Source of the DNA: CAVUPF01 sp963743285
GTDB lineage: Bacteria > Actinomycetota > Thermoleophilia > Solirubrobacterales > 70-9
Assembly (NCBI GenBank): GCA_963743285.1
Contig: CAVUPF010000001.1
Coordinates: forward strand, 310,001-374,000
Direction of reading: 5' to 3'
Length of the DNA stretch: 64,000 nt
The position numbers were made by a program, and so were the translations under genes. Position 1 is the stretch's first letter. Each line of letters starts with the position of its first letter. Under the pieces are notes generated by a model. It was given only the letters and a program-made list of their open reading frames with translations. It did not search any database and was not told the origin of the DNA. Shown one piece after another: positions 8,993 through 16,977 of this stretch.

Positions 8993-9155
8993 TGGCGGGG
9001 CACGCTATAGGGGGGTCTGGGTCTGACGCTTCGCCGCATCGGCGATGGCCTGTGCCCACCAAGGACTTCGCCCCGCCGCTGGCCGAACGCGCCTCGCTCC
9101 GCGAGGACATAGACGGCTGAGCACTGAGCGTGGGGGAGAGGTCAGATGCCTCGAC

Positions 9156-9386
9156 TCAGCCCCCGAACGTCTCGCTTCTCGCCACCAGCTCCGACAGCGG
9201 CAGCTCCAGCGCCGCCGCCAGCTTCACCAGGTTGCGGTAGCTCGGGTTCCGCAGGCCCCGCTCGATCCCACCGACGTAGGTGCGGTGCATCCCTGCTCGC
9301 TCGGCAAGGGCCTCTTGGGATATCTCCCGCTCGGCGCGGCGCTCGCGAATCGCCCTGCCCAGCTCTTCCACACTGCTACCCGGCAT
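9156..9386 (-). CDS. small XRE-family transcriptional regulator
   Basis: 76 aa consisting of a single Cro/CI helix-turn-helix: LGRAIRERRAEREISQEALAERAGMHRTYVGGIERG, where SQEALAERAGMHRTYVGGIE is the DNA-contacting HTH, then NPSYRNLVKLAAALELPLSEL. There is no sensor or oligomerisation domain. The gene is read away from a block of three 15-bp-spaced AT-rich iterons at 9413-9449, which are its likely operators, so autoregulation and control of the plus-strand promoter at 9405 are both plausible. Controllers of restriction systems and small phage repressors look similar, but no partner enzyme is adjacent. Confidence 0.85.
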   Translation of the reverse strand: MPGSSVEELGRAIRERRAEREISQEALAERAGMHRTYVGGIERGLRNPSYRNLVKLAAALELPLSELVARSETFGG

Positions 9387-9404
9387 CTGCTGGAACGTCC
9401 CAGC

Positions 9405-9449
9405 TTGACAACTATAAGTCTACAGAATATAAGTACCCATACTATAAGT
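9405..9449 (+). promoter_or_regulatory. promoter overlapped by three TATAAGT iterons
   Basis: TTGACA (9405-9410), a 17-base spacer and TATAAG (9428-9433) form a near-consensus sigma-70-type promoter reading right. The heptamer or a close variant occurs three times (starting at about 9413, 9428 and 9443) at 15-bp spacing. The tract is strikingly AT-rich for this genome. The adjacent XRE regulator probably binds here. The plus-strand transcript has no obvious product: the only ORF soon after is a 31-codon frame at 9510. Confidence 0.6.
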
Positions 9450-9598
9450 ATCAGCCTGAAACGGTTCGTCCAAGCCGCGCTCAGATTTAAACGACGGCAA
9501 AGCAACCCCATGGCATCGTCATCAACCTCCACAACCGAACCGCTTCGCTCTATCATGCAGCTTGCAGCACAAGGGCAAAGGGAGGCTCCGACTCAGAA

Positions 9599-9608
9599 AC
9601 GCTAGCGT
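9599..9608. promoter_or_regulatory. palindrome upstream of TetR-A, possible operator
   Basis: Perfect palindrome ACGCTAGCGT inside a longer block (AACGCTAGCGTGCGCGC.GGT, then CGTTC) that recurs at 11270 in front of the second, broken TetR-A copy. The recurrence suggests an autoregulatory operator or the edge of the duplicated unit. Confidence 0.4.
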
Positions 9609-9740
9609 GCGCGCGGGTATCACCGCGTTCACGCGATTAGCTATGCCACAAGCCCTCCCCGACCCAGAGCCGCAGCGCATTTACAAGCCCTCCCTCGTGC
9701 CCGTGGCGCGACTCCGCTGCCACCACGGACGGGCCGAGCC

Positions 9741-10409
9741 TTGAACGCCGAGACGAAGCAAGTCGGCGATGCTCCCGGCAACGGCGAGCTGGAGCGCCAG
9801 CGCATCTGCGAGGCGCTGATCGCCCTCGTCGCCGAGCATGGCTACGAGCCGACCACGGTCGAGATGATCGTCGAGCGCGCCGGCGTCACGAAGGTCGACT
9901 TCGAACGCCACTTCGCCGATCGCCAGGACTGCTTCGACCAGCTCTGGGAGGAGATGAACGTCGACTACATCGCCGGGCTTCGCAGCCGCTTCGAGGGAAG
10001 CGCTCCCTGGCGCGAGCGCTTCCGAGCTGCGGCCTACTACATCGTGCGCTACTTCCTTGAGGATCTGACCCGCGCAACCTTCTTCCTCGTTGGCGCATTG
10101 GGTGCCGGCGAGATCGCGGTTGCCCGCCGCGACCGCCAGATCCAGATCGGCATCGACATGGTGGACGCCGCTCGCGCCGAGCTCCCCGACCCCGACTCCA
10201 TTCCGCGTGCCCAGGCCGAGGCGATCGCCGGCACGATCTACGAGGCGGTCTTCGGTGCGGCGCGCAAGGCTGACCCGAAGCGTGCCGTCGAGCTCGTCCC
10301 GCAGCTCATGTACATCGCCGTCATGCCTTACTTCGGTGTGCAGGCGGCCGAAGAGGAGCTTCGCCGCGGCCCCGACGATGTCGTCCGCTACGAGCGCGGC
10401 GAACTCTGA
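9741..10409 (+). CDS. TetR-family regulator, type A
   Basis: 222 aa from TTG 9741. Residues about 15-65 form the TetR N-terminal HTH (RQRICEALIALVAEHGYEPTTVEMIVERAGVTKVDFERHFADRQDCFDQLW), although the recognition helix ends in VDFERHF instead of the usual ATFYRHF. Residues 70-222 are the all-helical ligand-binding domain, ending PQLMYIAVMPYFGVQAAEEELRRGPDDVVRYERGEL. A closely related but broken copy follows at 11288. It is the first of four regulators in the order A-B-A'-B', the pattern expected from tandem duplication of a two-gene unit. The ligand and targets are unknown. Confidence 0.85.
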   Translation: MNAETKQVGDAPGNGELERQRICEALIALVAEHGYEPTTVEMIVERAGVTKVDFERHFADRQDCFDQLWEEMNVDYIAGLRSRFEGSAPWRERFRAAAYYIVRYFLEDLTRATFFLVGALGAGEIAVARRDRQIQIGIDMVDAARAELPDPDSIPRAQAEAIAGTIYEAVFGAARKADPKRAVELVPQLMYIAVMPYFGVQAAEEELRRGPDDVVRYERGEL

Positions 10410-10495
10410 GCGACTCCTCCGCCCACCCGCTCACCTGCCGGCAATGCACGCAGCGCTGTTTTGGGGCCGGCCCCCTGACCGGTATCCTGAGTTCT

Positions 10496-11155
10496 GTGGA
10501 AACCCTACCGGGCCATCTGAAGCGCATGCCCGAGGGCGGCGATCGCTTCCAGGCCGAACTCCTCTCTCACGACCAGCGCGACCGCATCCTCGCCGCGATG
10601 GCCGAGGTCATCGCCAAGCGCGGCTACCAGGGCACCACCGTCGAGCACATCGTCAAGCGCGCCGGCGTCGCCCGAGCCACCTTCTATGAGAACTTCGAGA
10701 ACCGCGAAGACTGCCTGCTCGCGGGCTTCGCCGCCGCCGAAGCAGAGGCCCGCCGTCGCATCCTCGCCGCCACCGCGCTTCAGGAGAGCTGGCCCGACAA
10801 GGTCCGCGTTGGCCTCGCCGCCTACATAGACTACGTTGTCGCCGAGCCCGCCATCGCCCGCACCTGCATCGTCGAGTCCATGACCGCCGGACCCGCTGCG
10901 ATGGAGCGCTACGAGCAGGCACTACAGAGCTTCACGCCGCTTTTTCGCTACGGTCGCAGGCTCGCTCCCCCCGAGCGCAAGTTGCCCGAGACCCTCGAGG
11001 ACTCGATCGTCGGCGGCATCGTCTGGATGATTCACCAGCGCCTTCTGAGCGGCGAGGTCGACCAGATACCCGGCCTCCTGCCGACCATGCTTGAGTTTGC
11101 CTTCGTTCCCTTTCTGGGCGAGCAGGCGGCGGCAGAGATCATCGCCAAGGCCTGA
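10496..11155 (+). CDS. TetR-family regulator, type B
   Basis: 219 aa from GTG 10496; ATG 10526 is a plausible alternative. The HTH is classical: RDRILAAMAEVIAKRGYQGTTVEHIVKRAGVARATFYENFENREDCLLAGF. The C-terminal domain (ARTCIVESMTAGPAAMERYEQALQSF... ...GLLPTMLEFAFVPFLG) is shared with the genes at 12124 and 36259 and with the HTH-less protein at 37449. It lies 86 bases downstream of the type A gene in the same direction, so the two are likely co-expressed and might act as partners. Confidence 0.88.
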   Translation: METLPGHLKRMPEGGDRFQAELLSHDQRDRILAAMAEVIAKRGYQGTTVEHIVKRAGVARATFYENFENREDCLLAGFAAAEAEARRRILAATALQESWPDKVRVGLAAYIDYVVAEPAIARTCIVESMTAGPAAMERYEQALQSFTPLFRYGRRLAPPERKLPETLEDSIVGGIVWMIHQRLLSGEVDQIPGLLPTMLEFAFVPFLGEQAAAEIIAKA

Positions 11156-11269
11156 TTCTCCTCCTCCTCTCCTCGCGGCCTCTGCGCCCGCCCCGATGGC
11201 GCTGCTGGTCTGGAGCCTCGCACCTCGCTGCCCTGCGCGACCCCTCTGAACGCGCCGTAGTCACCAGGA

Positions 11270-11279
11270 ACGCTAGCGT
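11270..11279. promoter_or_regulatory. second copy of TetR-A upstream palindrome
   Basis: ACGCTAGCGT with the same flanks as at 9599 (GTGCGCGC then .GGT and GCGTTC). Here it lies only about 10 bases before the start of the broken TetR-A copy. Confidence 0.4.
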
Positions 11280-11287
11280 GCGCGCAG

Positions 11288-11945
11288 GTGACGCTGCGTT
11301 CCGAACAGCAACCCCAGCTTGACCCCTATCGCGCCCGCATTCGCGAGGCCTTGGTCGAGTTAGTCGCGGAGCGCGGTCTCGACGCGGTCTCCCTTGAGAT
11401 GGTTGCCGATCGCGCCGGGCTGCCGAGAGCCGACGTCCAGCGCCGCTACCAGACTCTCGAGCGCTGCTTCGATGACGCCTGGGAGCAGATCGCGACGACT
11501 TCATGAGGCGCCTCCGTGACTCCAACCTCGGAACCGCGCCCTGGCGCGATCGCCTCCGCGCCTCGGCCTACTTCGTGCTTCGCTACTTTCGCCAGGACCC
11601 AGCACGAGCGGCCTTCTTCGCGATCGCGATGCGCTCCGGCCGCGACATCACCCAGGCGCGATCTACCGGATGATCGAGCTCGGCATCGAGCTCGTCGATG
11701 CCGGTCGCCAGGAGCTCCCCGATCCCGACTCCGTGCTGCGATCCCGCGCCGAGGGGGTGGCTGGGGCGATCCACGAAGCGATTCTCGCCGCCGCCCGCAA
11801 GCGCGCCCCCGAGCTCGGTGCCGAGCTCCTGCCCCAGACTGATGTACATCGCCGTCATGCCCTATCTCGGCCTGGCGGCCGCCGAAGAGGAGCTGCGCCG
11901 CGGACCCGCGGACCTCAGCCGCTTCGAACGCGGCGAGATTCGAGG
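11288..11945 (+). pseudogene. TetR-family regulator type A', frameshifted
   Basis: GTG 11288 starts an HTH-containing piece (IREALVELVAERGLDAVSLEMVADRAGLPRADVQRRYQTLERCFDDAWEQI) that stops at 11506. Similarity to the type A gene at 9741 continues in a second frame (APWRDRLRASAYFVLRYFRQDPARAAFF), a third from 11670 (IELGIELVDAGRQELPDPDS...) and a fourth (LMYIAVMPYLGLAAAEEELRRGPADLSRFERGEI). At least three frame changes, near 11505, 11660 and 11840, break the gene. If real, it is a dead copy left by the tandem duplication; if these are assembly errors, it is a second type A regulator. Confidence 0.8.
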
Positions 11946-12123
11946 CGCCCAACCCGCTCCGATTGTCCCTCCTCGCCACCCCGGACTTCCCGCCCACGTA
12001 GGCCTACCGCCGAAAACGCCACCGTTACCGCGACTCCGTCGCGGCGATATCGTCTGTCGCCTTGCCAGGCAACGGCCCCGACGCAGACAGCGAGGATCCC
12101 GCCGCAGCTGCGGCCCCTTCACG

Positions 12124-12765
12124 GTGGCCGCCACAGCCTTCCCCGCTGAGGTCGTCGCCTTCAACCAGCGCGAGCGCCTCCTCGCTGCGCTCGCCGCCAC
12201 CGTCGCCGACAACGGCTACGCGAAGACCACGATCGCCCAGATCACCGCCGCCGCCTCGGTCTCGCGGCGCACCTTCTACGAGCACTTCAACGATAAGGAG
12301 GACTGCTTTCTCGCCGCCTATGACGTCCTCGACTCCCACCTCGACGAGCTGGCCACCAAGGCCGCCGAGGCCGAGGCTGAGTGGCCCGACCAGATCGCCG
12401 CCGCCCTCCTCGCTTACCTGCGTTACTTCGCCTCCCACCCCCAGTTCGCCCGCCTCTACATGATCGAGGCGATCAGCGTCGGAGAGGCGACCAGCTCTCG
12501 CCGTGAGGAGCGTGCCCAGCGCCTCATCTCCCTGCTTGAGGCCGGTCGTCGCAACCGCAGCGCCGACACCGAGCTCGCCGAGGGCATCGAGGAGGCGCTC
12601 GCCGGCGGCGTCATTACCCTGCTCTTCCGCCGCGTCCGCGACGGCGAGGCACCCCAGCTGGAGCGCTTCGCCCCCGGGCTGATCGAGTTCGTCCTCTCGC
12701 CGTATCTCGGCCCCGACGCTGCCGCCGCGATCGCCGCGCGCCACGCCGCCGGCCCGACGCCCTGA
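12124..12765 (+). CDS. TetR-family regulator, type B'
   Basis: 213 aa from GTG 12124. HTH: NQRERLLAALAATVADNGYAKTTIAQITAAASVSRRTFYEHFNDKEDCFLAAYDVL. The C-terminal helices resemble the type B gene at 10496, ending ERFAPGLIEFVLSPYLGPDAAAAI. The start is uncertain. The frame stays open far upstream only because it merges with the end of the broken A' copy, while a peptide resembling the usual N-terminus (LPGNGPDADSEDP) sits in another frame at 12062-12115. A one-base indel near 12115 is therefore possible. It is the last gene of the A-B-A'-B' regulator cluster. Confidence 0.82.
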   Translation: MAATAFPAEVVAFNQRERLLAALAATVADNGYAKTTIAQITAAASVSRRTFYEHFNDKEDCFLAAYDVLDSHLDELATKAAEAEAEWPDQIAAALLAYLRYFASHPQFARLYMIEAISVGEATSSRREERAQRLISLLEAGRRNRSADTELAEGIEEALAGGVITLLFRRVRDGEAPQLERFAPGLIEFVLSPYLGPDAAAAIAARHAAGPTP

Positions 12766-12901
12766 GCCCCTCGCAGCCGTAGTCGTACCTGGCCTTGAGC
12801 GCACCAGCTGAGCCGCCGCAATGATGCCCGCAACCCCCCTTCTAGTCTGGTCTAAAGGTGCGTTCTTTTTGAAACGCTCACGTTCATCCAGGTATTATGA
12901 G

Positions 12902-12930
12902 TTGACACGCCAGCGCGTCTGTGCCACTAT
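12902..12930 (+). promoter_or_regulatory. predicted promoter of exported-protein run
   Basis: TTGACA (12902-12907), 17 bases, then CACTAT (12925-12930). Just upstream is GTTCATCCAGGTA (12882-12894), a 13-mer also found at 36099 before another TetR gene. This is the last obvious promoter before the 13-35 kb gene run and is the best candidate for its start. Confidence 0.45.
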
Positions 12931-13024
12931 CCGCTTGCTCGTCAGGGGGTGAGCAAGGTTGCAACTTCAACCGGGTTTCGCCAAGGGGCCGCTTCGTGAA
13001 GCGGTCGGCAGAAGGAGAGTTTCA

Positions 13025-13924
13025 GTGAACGCTTTGAGCAGGGACCACGAAGAGCCACCGGCTTGCGCCGAGCGGCCCGGGCTGCGCCCCTTCGCGCCGG
13101 CTTCCGGCTCGCGCCTTGCGCTCGCCCCCATAGCCGCGCACACCGTCCCCAAAGCTGCGCCCCTCGCCCCCTGTCCGCTCGACGGCGCATTCGGAGCCCG
13201 CCCGTTCCCTACCCCCGGTCGGGCTCCCCGCAACAGCGGCAGAGCGGGTGGCCCTCATGACCTCGGGGTGCTCCCTGCTCACGCCGTCAGGGCCGCCCGC
13301 ATCTGTTCGCCTTCGTTTCCGATCGGCGCCCGTCTCTCTCCCTGGCAGACGGCGTCTACCGAGCGGCACGCGAGCGACCCCGAAACCACCGGGCACTCCT
13401 CCCACAGGCACGGGGCCGCTCGCCGCTGCTCCACGTCTATCTCGGTCGGCGCCCACCTGTTCACCGCCAACGCCCCGGGGGCCACAGACCACTTCTCCTC
13501 CCCACCGCCCCCGAGCTCTGCATCCCCAGGCCACGCCGCAGTCATCAGCAGGGCGGCCGCAGACCGAGGCCGAGGAGTAGGCGCGACGAGTGCCTTGACG
13601 GCGTCCGTGGCTGACAAACCCCTCAGTTCTGCGCGCCTCCCCGTCCACCTACTTGCCTCAGTTCCCGCCCCGCACGATCGAGCCGCTACGGGGACCAGCG
13701 CTCACCCCTCGTTCTTCACCCCCACAGCTTCCGCCTCCCCGCTGCCCACCGCACTTGCAAGTAGGTGGGCAGCGGGGACGCGCACCGCATCGCCCGTCGC
13801 GGCCAGCCCCCGTGTCGGCCTCATTGAGCAGTCAACCCGGCCGCATGGTCTCTCCATCCGGCCGCCGTCAACTAAGGCCGGCCGGGACATCCCGGCGGGC
13901 ATTACGCAAGGAGAAAGAGACTGA
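13025..13924 (+). CDS. uncertain leader ORF coupled to collagen-like gene
   Basis: A strong Shine-Dalgarno (AAGGAGAG) precedes GTG 13025, and the frame stays open for 299 codons, closing with TGA at 13922-13924, which overlaps the next ATG (TGATG). The translation is rich in Ala, Pro, Arg and Ser, has no signal peptide, domain or repeats, and looks like compositionally open GC-rich DNA. The region also contains a perfect 14-bp hairpin at 13737-13777. Either it is a rapidly evolving protein or, more likely, a long structured 5' leader that happens to be open and couples translation to the downstream gene. Confidence 0.3.
   Translation: MNALSRDHEEPPACAERPGLRPFAPASGSRLALAPIAAHTVPKAAPLAPCPLDGAFGARPFPTPGRAPRNSGRAGGPHDLGVLPAHAVRAARICSPSFPIGARLSPWQTASTERHASDPETTGHSSHRHGAARRCSTSISVGAHLFTANAPGATDHFSSPPPPSSASPGHAAVISRAAADRGRGVGATSALTASVADKPLSSARLPVHLLASVPAPHDRAATGTSAHPSFFTPTASASPLPTALASRWAAGTRTASPVAASPRVGLIEQSTRPHGLSIRPPSTKAGRDIPAGITQGERD
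13737..13777 (+). other. perfect 14-bp hairpin with palindromic loop
   Basis: CCCCGCTGCCCACC (13737-13750) pairs perfectly with GGTGGGCAGCGGGG (13764-13777). The 13-base loop contains the palindrome ACTTGCAAGT. No T tract follows, so a classical terminator is unlikely; an attenuator, protein-binding site or mRNA stability element fits better. Confidence 0.6.
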
Positions 13925-14862
13925 TGTTCTCGAAGCTACAAAACCAATTCGGCAGCGCCGGCCTGGTGCTCTCGGTCGTCGCGATCGTCCTCGCGCTTGG
14001 GGGCGGCGCCTACGCGGCCAACAACTCCGCCACCGCCTCAAAGGCAAAGGCCGGCCCCCGCGGCAAGACCGGCAAGACCGGACCCCAGGGTCCCGCCGGA
14101 GCGGCCGGGGCGACCGGCGCCGCTGGCCCCGCCGGCTCGACCGGCCCCGCCGGAGCTAAAGGCTCTCCCGGCGCCCCCGGCCCCCAGGGCCCCGAAGGGA
14201 ACATCAAAGCGACCCTCCCCTCCGGCTCGACCGAGACTGGCACCTTCTCCCAGTACTTTACGGGGCAAAGGTTCAATGGCGCAGGGCAGCCAATAGTTGC
14301 AACAGAACAGGGCGAGATCCCGATCTCCTTCCCCATCCCCCTCGCCTCTGAACTCAACTCCGCGCACGTCCACTACGTTCCCCCGACCCCGAACGCCACC
14401 GGCACCGGTGACCTCACCAGCGGCTCCACCACGGTCGAAAACCTCACCGTCGCCACCGGCGAATTCGAAAAGGACCAGGAAATCTCCGGCGAAGGCATCC
14501 CCGCTGGCACCACGATCGCCGCCTGCTCGCCCGAATGCGGGGGGCAGGGCCATAATGTGACCAGCCTCGAACTGTCCGCCGAAGCCACCTCGACCGAAGC
14601 CGAAGTCGAACTGACCGCCGCCCCCGCCGCGGCTTGCACCGGCACCGCGGCAGAACCGAAGGCGCTCAAGGGAAACCTCTGTATGTATGCAGGGCTAGTT
14701 AGTAACGCCCACAATGATCTAAACCCGTTGGTTTTTCGCAAGCCCGCCGCCCTCGAACTCGGCGCTGCCAAGACGGGGGCTGTTTTCATCTTGGACTACA
14801 CCCCCGCGAGCTTTCAAGATGAAGCCGGCGTCTGGGGAACCTGGGCGGTGACCGCCGAATAG
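13924..14862 (+). CDS. exported collagen-like protein
   Basis: 312 aa from ATG 13924, with AAGGAGA at 13908 as Shine-Dalgarno. Residues 10-32 are a hydrophobic signal or anchor segment (LVLSVVAIVLALGGGAYAA). Residues about 43-92 are about 16 uninterrupted G-X-Y triplets (GPRGKTGKTGPQGPAG and so on), rich in Pro at X as in bacterial collagen-like triple helices. The C-terminal 220 residues are a beta-rich, Thr/Ala-rich globular domain with paired cysteines (CSPECGG, then CTG and CMYAG), probably the trimerising or binding head. A stretch GTGDLTSGSTTVENLTVATGEF is echoed in the next gene (GTGDLTQGSTSITDVTTTTGAF). It should form surface stalks. It is the first well-supported gene of the exported run. 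Confidence 0.85.
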   Translation: MFSKLQNQFGSAGLVLSVVAIVLALGGGAYAANNSATASKAKAGPRGKTGKTGPQGPAGAAGATGAAGPAGSTGPAGAKGSPGAPGPQGPEGNIKATLPSGSTETGTFSQYFTGQRFNGAGQPIVATEQGEIPISFPIPLASELNSAHVHYVPPTPNATGTGDLTSGSTTVENLTVATGEFEKDQEISGEGIPAGTTIAACSPECGGQGHNVTSLELSAEATSTEAEVELTAAPAAACTGTAAEPKALKGNLCMYAGLVSNAHNDLNPLVFRKPAALELGAAKTGAVFILDYTPASFQDEAGVWGTWAVTAE

Positions 14863-15042
14863 CGCGCACCTCACTATAACCAACCACCTGCTCCCCGGGG
14901 CCGAGTTCCGCTCCGGGGAGCCTGGCCCGCCCGCATCCAACTCCACACCAGACCGACCCCGCCCTACAACACACACCGCCCCCCGACCCGCACCCACACC
15001 AGACGAGCAGATGAGCCACACACCGCACAGAAAGGCACCAAG

Positions 15043-16977
15043 GTGAACCACCCCGAGCGCAGCGCGCAGGAACCGTCCCTCCGGACCGGCCTCCTCGCCA
15101 CGCTCCGTGCCCTCCTTCGCCACCGGGGTACCGGTGCGCCCTCGTTCGCCCTGGTACCAATTTCAGCGCCGCTCGCCGCAACGAGGGCGTCGCACCGCCT
15201 CGCGTCCAGCGCGATCGGCGCTGCGACTCTCCTGGTTGGAATGCTCCTCCTCGTCCCCACCGCCTCCGCCGATCCCCGCATCGGCGCCAGCAACTCCCTC
15301 GGCCCCGGCGGCATCTCCCAAACCTCCGGGGTTGCCGTCAGCGACCGCGAAGCTGGCGACCTATACGTCCTCGACGGCAACTATAGCCAGCGCGTCGACC
15401 AGTTCAAGCCAAACGGCGAATTCGTCCGTGCCTTCGGCTGGGGCATCGTCCCCGGCGCCGCCGCCGGAACCGGCGACCTCACCCAGGGCTCTACCTCGAT
15501 CACCGACGTCACCACCACCACCGGCGCCTTTGCCACCTCCTACTACAAGGGGGCCGGCAAGTTCATCACCGGCCCTGGCATCCCCCCTGACACTGAAATA
15601 GCCGGCGTCACCGCGAACTCGATCGAACTCTCCAATCCCGCCGAAGCCACCGCCACCGGCGCCCCCCTCTCCGTCGCCGCTGGCCCCGGCAACGTCCCCA
15701 CCAACGAGGTCCAGAGATTGACCGTCCACGCCACCTCTGGCCAATTCCAACTCACCTTTACCAGTCCCAAACCCGGCTCGACTTCTCTCGGCACGACCGG
15801 CATCTCCTTCAATGCCCCGGCATCAGGTGCCGGCAGCGTTCAGGAAGCGCTCGAAGGCCTCGCCGATCTTGGCCCCGGCAGCGTCTCCGTCAGCGGTGGC
15901 CCCGGCGGCGAAAGTGGCGAAAGTCCCTACTTGATCGAATTCAAGGGCCGCTACGCCGACACCAATGTCCACCCTCTCTCGGCCACCAGCCTCAGCCTTA
16001 CCGGCGGCAGCCCGTCTTCTGAAGCCATCCTCACCACCAAGACCGAAGGCGCCGGTGCCCTCGAGACCTGCACCACCGTCTGCACGGGCGCCAGTGCCGA
16101 AGAAGGCACCACCGAATCGGGTAACGGCACGACCGGCTCCGAACCCGGCCAGCTCGACTATCCCGACGCCATCGCCGTCGGCAATGACGAAAGCTCCGCC
16201 TCCTACGGCGACGTCTACGTCGTCGACACCCGCAACTTCCGCGTCGAGCGCTACAGCCCCGAAGGCCGCTTCGAACTCATGATCGGCGGCGAAGTCGACA
16301 AGACCAAGACCGCGGAATTCAACGAACCCGGCAACCCCCACGGGATCACCGAAGCCGAAGAGAACCTCTGCACCGCCGCCGACCTCACCGCCGGCGACAC
16401 CTGCGGCGCCGGCGTCCCCGGCACCGGCCCCTCCCACTTCTACGAAGAAAGCCCTCCGACCGGAGGCGGTGGGTCTTTTGCGGTCAAATCCTGGGACGGA
16501 GAAGGCAACAACTCGATCGCCGTCGGCCCCGACGGCACCGTCTACGTCGGCGACTACGGCCGCATCCAGGAATTCACCCCCGAAGGCGCCTTCGCCGGCG
16601 AATTCGTCCTCCCCCTCGAAGCCGGCGAAGAACCCCAGTTCGTCAGCTCCCTCGCCCTCGACTCCGCCGGCGACGTCTACGAGCGCAGCGCAACCCAGTA
16701 CCGGGACGGCATCCCCACTACCCAGGTGCCCGGTGTCCGCGAGTACAACCCGGCTCACACGCTCGTTAGCACCTTCGACGCCGAAAGCGGTAGCGAACCC
16801 ACCCACATCGCCCTCGACCAGAGGGCGACCTCTTCGCTCAGCGACTTCCATAGTGCCGAATTTCCCAAGTCGGGATGCGGCATCAGTGAACTCAGTGGCT
16901 GCCCCGAAGAGACCTTCCGCGCCTTCAAGCCAGGCGGTGCCCTCTACGCCGAATTCTCCTCCGACCAGGTCAGCTGA
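15043..16977 (+). CDS. exported NHL-propeller protein, N-terminal piece of a broken gene
   Basis: 644 codons from GTG 15043 to a TGA at 16975. The signal peptide lies unusually deep (residues about 55-78, LASSAIGAATLLVGMLLLVPTASA), after a hairpin-rich leader. NHL/beta-propeller strands follow (GVAVSDREAGDLYVLDGNYSQRVDQF, AIAVGNDESSASYGDVYVVDTRNFRVERY, SIAVGPDGTVYVGDYGRIQEF), interrupted by an inserted beta domain at residues 150-350. The frame continues past the TGA with sensible sequence (DYAGPQEPGGIAVGDATAVLYATEK), so the stop interrupts a longer gene that seems to run to 20113. It acts outside the cell; the ligand is unknown. Confidence 0.75.
   Translation: MNHPERSAQEPSLRTGLLATLRALLRHRGTGAPSFALVPISAPLAATRASHRLASSAIGAATLLVGMLLLVPTASADPRIGASNSLGPGGISQTSGVAVSDREAGDLYVLDGNYSQRVDQFKPNGEFVRAFGWGIVPGAAAGTGDLTQGSTSITDVTTTTGAFATSYYKGAGKFITGPGIPPDTEIAGVTANSIELSNPAEATATGAPLSVAAGPGNVPTNEVQRLTVHATSGQFQLTFTSPKPGSTSLGTTGISFNAPASGAGSVQEALEGLADLGPGSVSVSGGPGGESGESPYLIEFKGRYADTNVHPLSATSLSLTGGSPSSEAILTTKTEGAGALETCTTVCTGASAEEGTTESGNGTTGSEPGQLDYPDAIAVGNDESSASYGDVYVVDTRNFRVERYSPEGRFELMIGGEVDKTKTAEFNEPGNPHGITEAEENLCTAADLTAGDTCGAGVPGTGPSHFYEESPPTGGGGSFAVKSWDGEGNNSIAVGPDGTVYVGDYGRIQEFTPEGAFAGEFVLPLEAGEEPQFVSSLALDSAGDVYERSATQYRDGIPTTQVPGVREYNPAHTLVSTFDAESGSEPTHIALDQRATSSLSDFHSAEFPKSGCGISELSGCPEETFRAFKPGGALYAEFSSDQVS

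Noticed and set aside
16975..16977. In-frame TGA in the 15043 gene as a selenocysteine or readthrough codon
   Set aside because: No SECIS-like hairpin is evident, a TAG follows 26 codons later, and several frameshifts lie nearby, so disruption or sequence error is simpler.
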